Part shown: positions 59,897-64,000 of the stretch, in pieces
Layout: each line of letters begins with the position of its first letter
Position numbering within the stretch: the stretch's first letter is position 1
NCBI GenBank assembly: GCA_045598705.1
Contig: JAZLMM010000026.1
Span: forward strand, 1 to 64,000
Source: Scatonaster sp045598705
GTDB taxonomy: Bacteria; Bacillota; Clostridia; Saccharofermentanales; Saccharofermentanaceae
Reading direction: 5' to 3'
DNA length: 64,000 bases
Program-made: the position numbers and the translations under genes
Notes under the pieces: model-generated
What the model was told of the DNA's origin: nothing
Seen by the model: the letters and a program-made list of their open reading frames with translations, nothing else
Databases searched by the model: none

Positions 59897-61990
59897 TTAT
59901 TTTACTACAGAAATCTGCAAGCAGGAAATGCCTGTTAATTTCTCTGAGAGTGGGTCAGGTTGTGAAGTGCCGGCATAGAATGTGAATTCTGAACCGCCGT
60001 CAACGACGTCGCCTTCTTCTGTTACGATGGTAAAAGCACTGTCACGGATATCAAGTGTGATTACTTCTTCCGCACCTGCCTTCAGGGCTACGCGCTTAAA
60101 TGCACAGAGCTTCGGATATGGTGTTGCATCGGAAGACTTGCTCTGAATATAAATCTCCACAACATCTTCTGTGTCCACATCGCCCTGGTTTGCGACCGTA
60201 ACATGAGCCTGATTGGTGGTCTTATCGAAGTCAAATGCTGTCACCGCAACCTTGGAATAGGTCAAGCCATAACCAAATGGATATAGGATATTGTCGCGGG
60301 TATAACGATATGTACGACCCTTCATGGAGTAATCCGTAAAATCCGGAATGTTCTCAATGGAATCGTAGAAAGTCAGTGGCAGCTTACCGGACGGAGATAC
60401 CTTACCAAAGAGGATATTCGCCAATGCTGTACCACCAAGTTCACCCGGATACCAAGCCTGAATCAGTGCATTGGCACGATCCGCTAGTGGGTTGATGGAA
60501 CTACCGGCTGACAATACAACAATGGTCGGCTTACCCAGTGCCAGGACTTTATCGATAAGGACACGCTGTCCTTCCGGCAAGAGAAGATCGCGCTTATCAC
60601 CGGAATCAAATGCATTACCGGTATCACCCTGCTCACCTTCCAATGTTGCGTCAAGTCCTACACAGAGGACGACTACATCGGACATTTCCGCAAGAATCAA
60701 AGCCTCGGCTATGCCATCTTCCGCCATGGAAAGTGGCTGGATTCGATCTTTACTGAGACTTGCACCTTCCGCATAATAGACACGAACATCCTTACCGACT
60801 TCCTCAGAAATACCTTCGAGGAATGTCTTCGGCGCTACACTTGTACCGTAGTAGTTTCCACGGAGTGCGTCGATGCTGTCACTATTCGGACCGATGACTG
60901 CGATGGACTTGAGATTCTCTTTCTTCAACGGAAGCAGTCCGTCGTTCTTAAGAAGTACCATGGACTTCTCTGCACTCTCCAGAGAAACCTTACGATGCTC
61001 ATCGCAAGCTACAACATCATACGGGATGTCGTCAAATTCAGTATGCTCTTCGAACAGTCCCAGTCTCATTCGTGTACGCATCAGATGAACGACTGCATTG
61101 CGGATTGTCTCCTTCGAAACCAGTCCTTCCTTCTCCGCTTCAATTGCATGAATATAGGTGCAACCGCAGTTCAAATCACAGCCTGCGTTCAGCGCCAAAG
61201 CTGCAGATTCTGTTGGTGTTTTGGTTACACGATGGGATTCATGGAAATCACGAATTGCCCAGCAGTCAGATACGAAGTATCCGTCGAAACCCCATTCTTT
61301 CAATTTGCCCATTAGGAAAGTACTTGCGCAAGTCGGCTCACCGTTCAATCGGGTATATGCACCCATGACCGCTTCAACTTTCGCTTCTTTCACTAATGCC
61401 TCAAAAGCTGGCAAATACGTCTCCGCCAGATCTTTCTTACTTGCAATCGTATTGAACTCATGACGCAAAGCTTCCGGACCACTATGTGCGGCGAAATGCT
61501 TGGCACATGCTGCAGTCAACATGAACTTACCATCACCTTGCAGTCCCTTGACGAAAGAAACACCAAGACGAGAGGTCAGATAAGGATCTTCGCCATAGGT
61601 CTCATGACCACGTCCCCAACGTGGATCACGGAAGATATTTATGTTCGGGCTCCAAAGTGTCAGGCCCTTGTAGATATCACGGTCACCCTTCTTCGAAGAA
61701 GCATTATACTTGGCACGTGCCTCTGTACCAATGATGTGCGCAATCTTTCCAAGAAGTTCATCATCGAACATGGCCGCCATTGCAATGGCTTGCGGGAACA
61801 TTGTTGCGGTACCAGAACGAGCTACACCATGCAAACCTTCGTTCCACCAGTTGTATGCCGGAACACCCAGACGGTCGATGGCTGGTGCGCCGTAACTCAA
61901 CTGTGGCACCTGTTCATCCAGCGTCATCTGATCAGCCAGATCTTCAGCCCTTTCTTGAAAAGACAAATTCGAATCAAGATATTTCTCCAT
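59897..61990 (-). CDS. GH3-family beta-glycosidase, probably beta-xylosidase
   Basis: The 697-residue protein has a GH3 N-terminal barrel (PAYNWWNEGLHGVARSG near residue 45, WSPNINIFRDPRWGRGHETYGEDPYL). The nucleophile Asp242 is in DGYFVSDCWAI. A second alpha/beta domain (about 350-560) and a C-terminal fibronectin III-like domain follow. The WNEGLHG and GRGHETYGEDP motifs are those of the xylosidase/arabinosidase branch. It lacks a signal peptide, so it should act inside on imported xylo-oligosaccharides. AGGTGAG lies four bases before the ATG at 61990. Confidence 0.9.
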   Translation of the reverse strand: MEKYLDSNLSFQERAEDLADQMTLDEQVPQLSYGAPAIDRLGVPAYNWWNEGLHGVARSGTATMFPQAIAMAAMFDDELLGKIAHIIGTEARAKYNASSKKGDRDIYKGLTLWSPNINIFRDPRWGRGHETYGEDPYLTSRLGVSFVKGLQGDGKFMLTAACAKHFAAHSGPEALRHEFNTIASKKDLAETYLPAFEALVKEAKVEAVMGAYTRLNGEPTCASTFLMGKLKEWGFDGYFVSDCWAIRDFHESHRVTKTPTESAALALNAGCDLNCGCTYIHAIEAEKEGLVSKETIRNAVVHLMRTRMRLGLFEEHTEFDDIPYDVVACDEHRKVSLESAEKSMVLLKNDGLLPLKKENLKSIAVIGPNSDSIDALRGNYYGTSVAPKTFLEGISEEVGKDVRVYYAEGASLSKDRIQPLSMAEDGIAEALILAEMSDVVVLCVGLDATLEGEQGDTGNAFDSGDKRDLLLPEGQRVLIDKVLALGKPTIVVLSAGSSINPLADRANALIQAWYPGELGGTALANILFGKVSPSGKLPLTFYDSIENIPDFTDYSMKGRTYRYTRDNILYPFGYGLTYSKVAVTAFDFDKTTNQAHVTVANQGDVDTEDVVEIYIQSKSSDATPYPKLCAFKRVALKAGAEEVITLDIRDSAFTIVTEEGDVVDGGSEFTFYAGTSQPDPLSEKLTGISCLQISVVK

Positions 61991-62033
61991 GTTTCTCACC
62001 TACCTATATTATATTTTTGCCCGATTATCAGGC

Positions 62034-63053
62034 TTAAATGTTCAAATCCTTACAGCTCTCGCCAAGAATCAGTTGCGGAGTCAGTGAAATCGTCTTCATC
62101 TCAGACTTCTCACCGGCAATCTGCGCCAGAATTGCCTGTGCAGCTGCTTCACCGATTGCCTTGGTATCTTGGCGAATTGTCGTCAATCTCGGATTGGTGC
62201 GTTGCGTGATTTCAATTCCATCGAAGCCTACGACAGAGATATCGTCAGGGACAGATAGACCCGCATCACGAATGGCTTCAACGACGCCAATAGCCGTATA
62301 GTCATCACATGCGATCACTGCCGTCGGACGATCGTCCACAGTTGCTAATAGTAGCTTCTGCATGGATTCATAACCGCCCTCGATTGAATAATACTTCGAT
62401 GGGAAAAGACGGAACTGTGTCCGCTCGTCGCCAATCTCCGCAGCTGCCTTCTCCAGCGCATTGATTCGTGCCTCCGAAATATATTTACCACGCTCACCAT
62501 GGAGATATACAATATTGCGATGTCCTAAGCGGTGCAGATGTTCAAAAAGCATCTTCATGCTCTCATCTGGGTCGGTCTTGACGCAACCTAGCTTGCCATC
62601 CTCGTAATCAATTGCAATTTTCGGAAGATTGCTATCGATGAGTTCCTTGGTATCCTTCGAAGTATAGTCCGCATTCACCAAGAAGATGCCGTCAACTCGA
62701 CGATACCGACAATGTCCAAGATAAGACAGGCCGAGATTTCCGACCTTGTTGGAAATGAAGACGATGTCATAGCCATGTTCTTCAACATAATCCTTGAAGC
62801 TCTCGATTACTTGAGCAAAAAGATAATGCCAAAGACCCATCTGGGATGCATCCTGGCACAATACTCCAATGGACCAGGTTCGGCTCTGACTCAGCGCACG
62901 TGCTCCAGCGTTGGGAACATAGTCGAGTTGCTGCGCTGTCTTGCGCACACGTTCTCTCGTCGCCGCGCTGACGTCGCTGGCGTTCGATAAAGCTTTGGAA
63001 ACTGTCGCCGGTGAAAGCCCGCAGGCCTTCGCTATATCGTAAATTGTCGCCAT
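62034..63053 (-). CDS. LacI-family transcriptional regulator
   Basis: The 339-residue regulator starts MATIYDIAKACGLSPATVSKALSN, the LacI HTH, with the hinge YVPNAGARALSQ. A periplasmic-binding-like sugar domain (IAIDYEDGKLG, VIACDDYTAIGV, ISVVGFDGIEITQRTNPRLTTIRQD) follows. It probably binds a xylose-related inducer and controls the GH3-xylB genes, which follow after 43 bases. A terminator separates it from tkt upstream. Confidence 0.92.
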   Translation of the reverse strand: MATIYDIAKACGLSPATVSKALSNASDVSAATRERVRKTAQQLDYVPNAGARALSQSRTWSIGVLCQDASQMGLWHYLFAQVIESFKDYVEEHGYDIVFISNKVGNLGLSYLGHCRYRRVDGIFLVNADYTSKDTKELIDSNLPKIAIDYEDGKLGCVKTDPDESMKMLFEHLHRLGHRNIVYLHGERGKYISEARINALEKAAAEIGDERTQFRLFPSKYYSIEGGYESMQKLLLATVDDRPTAVIACDDYTAIGVVEAIRDAGLSVPDDISVVGFDGIEITQRTNPRLTTIRQDTKAIGEAAAQAILAQIAGEKSEMKTISLTPQLILGESCKDLNI

Positions 63054-63126
63054 AACGCCTACCTAGCCCTTCTTCATCTTCTAAACTCTGTTTCATAATC
63101 GGGAGAAGTACCCAATTATATAGAAA

Positions 63127-63158
63127 TCCGCCGGGATTCGGAAAGGAATCCCGGCGGA
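63127..63158 (-). terminator. Hairpin terminator after the transketolase gene
   Basis: TCCGCCGGGATTC and GAATCCCGGCGGA form a perfect 13-bp stem with a 6-base loop, eight bases past the tkt stop. Only a weak T tract (TTTCTAT) follows on the minus strand. Confidence 0.8.
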
Positions 63159-63165
63159 ACGTGAA

Positions 63166-64000
63166 TTACTTATTCAGTACAGCCTTACAAGTAGCAACTA
63201 CGTTATCTACTGTAAATCCGAACTTCTCCATCAGCATGGAAGGCTTACCGCTGGCACCGAATGTATCCATGGTGACATAGCCACCGTCGATACCGCAGAG
63301 CTTACCCCATGAGAAGGAAGAACCTGCCTCAACTGCTACACGAGCGGTTACGTTCGGAAGCAGGATGGCGTCACGATAAGACTTATCCTGAGCAAGGAAT
63401 ACATCCAAGCATGGAACACTAACAACACGAGCGTCGATACCCTCGCCTGCAAGAACATCCTTTGCCTTGATACCAAGTTCAACCTCGGAACCGGAAGCCA
63501 TGATGATGACATCAGGTGTATCCTTGGATTCCTTCGCAACAATGTAAGCACCCTTGAGTGCTTCCTTGGAGGAAGTGGTCAACGGCATCAGGTTCTGACG
63601 GGACAATACCAGTGCAGAAGGTGTTTTGGAAGAAGAAATTGCAGCTACCCAAGAAGCAACCGTCTCGGTCGCATCACACGGACGCCATACGTTGAAGTTC
63701 GGCATAGAACGGAGCATGGTCAACTGCTCGATTGGCTCATGTGTCGGGCCATCTTCACCAACACCGATACTATCGTGTGTGAACATGAAGATCTGCGGGA
63801 TATTCATCAAAGCGGACAGACGAGCCATCGGCTTAGTGTAATCACTGAATACGAAGAAGGTTGCGCAGTAAGAACGCAGACCGCCGTGGAGCAGGATACC
63901 ATTGGAGATACCGGACATGGCCAACTCACGAACACCGAAGTGCATGTTACGACCAGCACGATCAGCCTTGCTGAAATCACCCTTGCCGTTCATGTAAGAC
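63166..64000 (-). CDS. tkt: Transketolase, C-terminal part (continues beyond window)
   Basis: The visible ~278 residues cover the pyrimidine-binding domain (NMHFGVRELAMSGISNGI, YCATFFVFSDYTKPMARLSAL, THDSIGVGEDGPTHEPIEQL) and the C-terminal domain (VIIMASGSEVELGIKAKDVL, FGASGKPSMLMEKFGFTVDNVV). These are transketolase hallmarks. The frame stays open to the window edge, so the start is missing. It links xylulose 5-phosphate from XylB to glycolysis. Confidence 0.95.
   Translation of the reverse strand, partial: SYMNGKGDFSKADRAGRNMHFGVRELAMSGISNGILLHGGLRSYCATFFVFSDYTKPMARLSALMNIPQIFMFTHDSIGVGEDGPTHEPIEQLTMLRSMPNFNVWRPCDATETVASWVAAISSSKTPSALVLSRQNLMPLTTSSKEALKGAYIVAKESKDTPDVIIMASGSEVELGIKAKDVLAGEGIDARVVSVPCLDVFLAQDKSYRDAILLPNVTARVAVEAGSSFSWGKLCGIDGGYVTMDTFGASGKPSMLMEKFGFTVDNVVATCKAVLNK

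Overview
The window looks like chromosome of a low-to-mid GC Gram-positive anaerobe, most likely Bacillota, class Clostridia (a Lachnospiraceae-like member is my guess from content alone). Supporting signs are strong GGAGG ribosome sites, ATGA-coupled operons, the HemZ radical-SAM enzyme, a type II pantothenate kinase, a CBS/DRTGG-containing Mn-pyrophosphatase, a RelQ-type alarmone synthetase, a Bacillus-like Pho box arrangement and xylan-type glycosidases.

Layout. 1-7650: partial tRNA-Pro, the minus-strand operon coaW - acyltransferase-like membrane protein - DUF3810 - hemZ, a divergent stand-alone trpBA pair, and an FRG-domain gene. 7835-16121: minus-strand pssA, an anchored exported protein, serS, and an operon of lipid-kinase-like protein, hybrid histidine kinase and REC-GGDEF protein. 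16314-19403: a GH43 glycosidase and the pyrophosphatase, followed by seven tandem 53-bp palindromic repeats. 19950-30162: two two-component systems interleaved with two FtsX-type ABC exporters, all on the minus strand. 30290-32946: tRNA-Leu whose terminator stem has been split by a 2,509-bp IS4-family element with perfect ends and a 10-bp target duplication. This element carries a Panacea antitoxin / PemK-MazF-like toxin pair as passenger. 33054-37920: a PhoB/PhoR-like pair, an HD protein and a Na/Pi transporter, with Pho-box-like repeats before both transcription units. 38007-47981: PHP hydrolases, an aldo/keto reductase, a large solute-binding lipoprotein, a secreted NlpC/P60-like protein behind a promoter whose spacer is a pure TA repeat, two oxidoreductases and two paralogous lipoproteins. 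48300-54881: relQ, then hisS-lepB-lepA, rsmE and an AIM24-family gene. 55092-58215: a small, AT-rich accessory island bracketed by a 24-bp direct repeat, with an XRE/ImmA pair and a four-gene cassette that itself lies between 29-bp direct repeats. 58307-64000: xylulokinase, GH3 glycosidase, LacI regulator and the C-terminal part of transketolase, a pentose-use locus.

How the parts work together. GH43, GH3, xylulokinase and transketolase suggest breakdown of arabinoxylan-like oligosaccharides into the pentose phosphate pathway. PhoBR plus the Na/Pi carrier form a phosphate-starvation regulon. The 19.9-30.2 kb block looks like an envelope-stress or antimicrobial-peptide response locus.

The most unusual items are the toxin-antitoxin-carrying IS4 element inside a tRNA terminator, the TA-repeat promoter that predicts phase variation, the covarying 53-bp palindromic repeats, the TrpA with altered catalytic motifs, and the repeat-bracketed accessory cassette.
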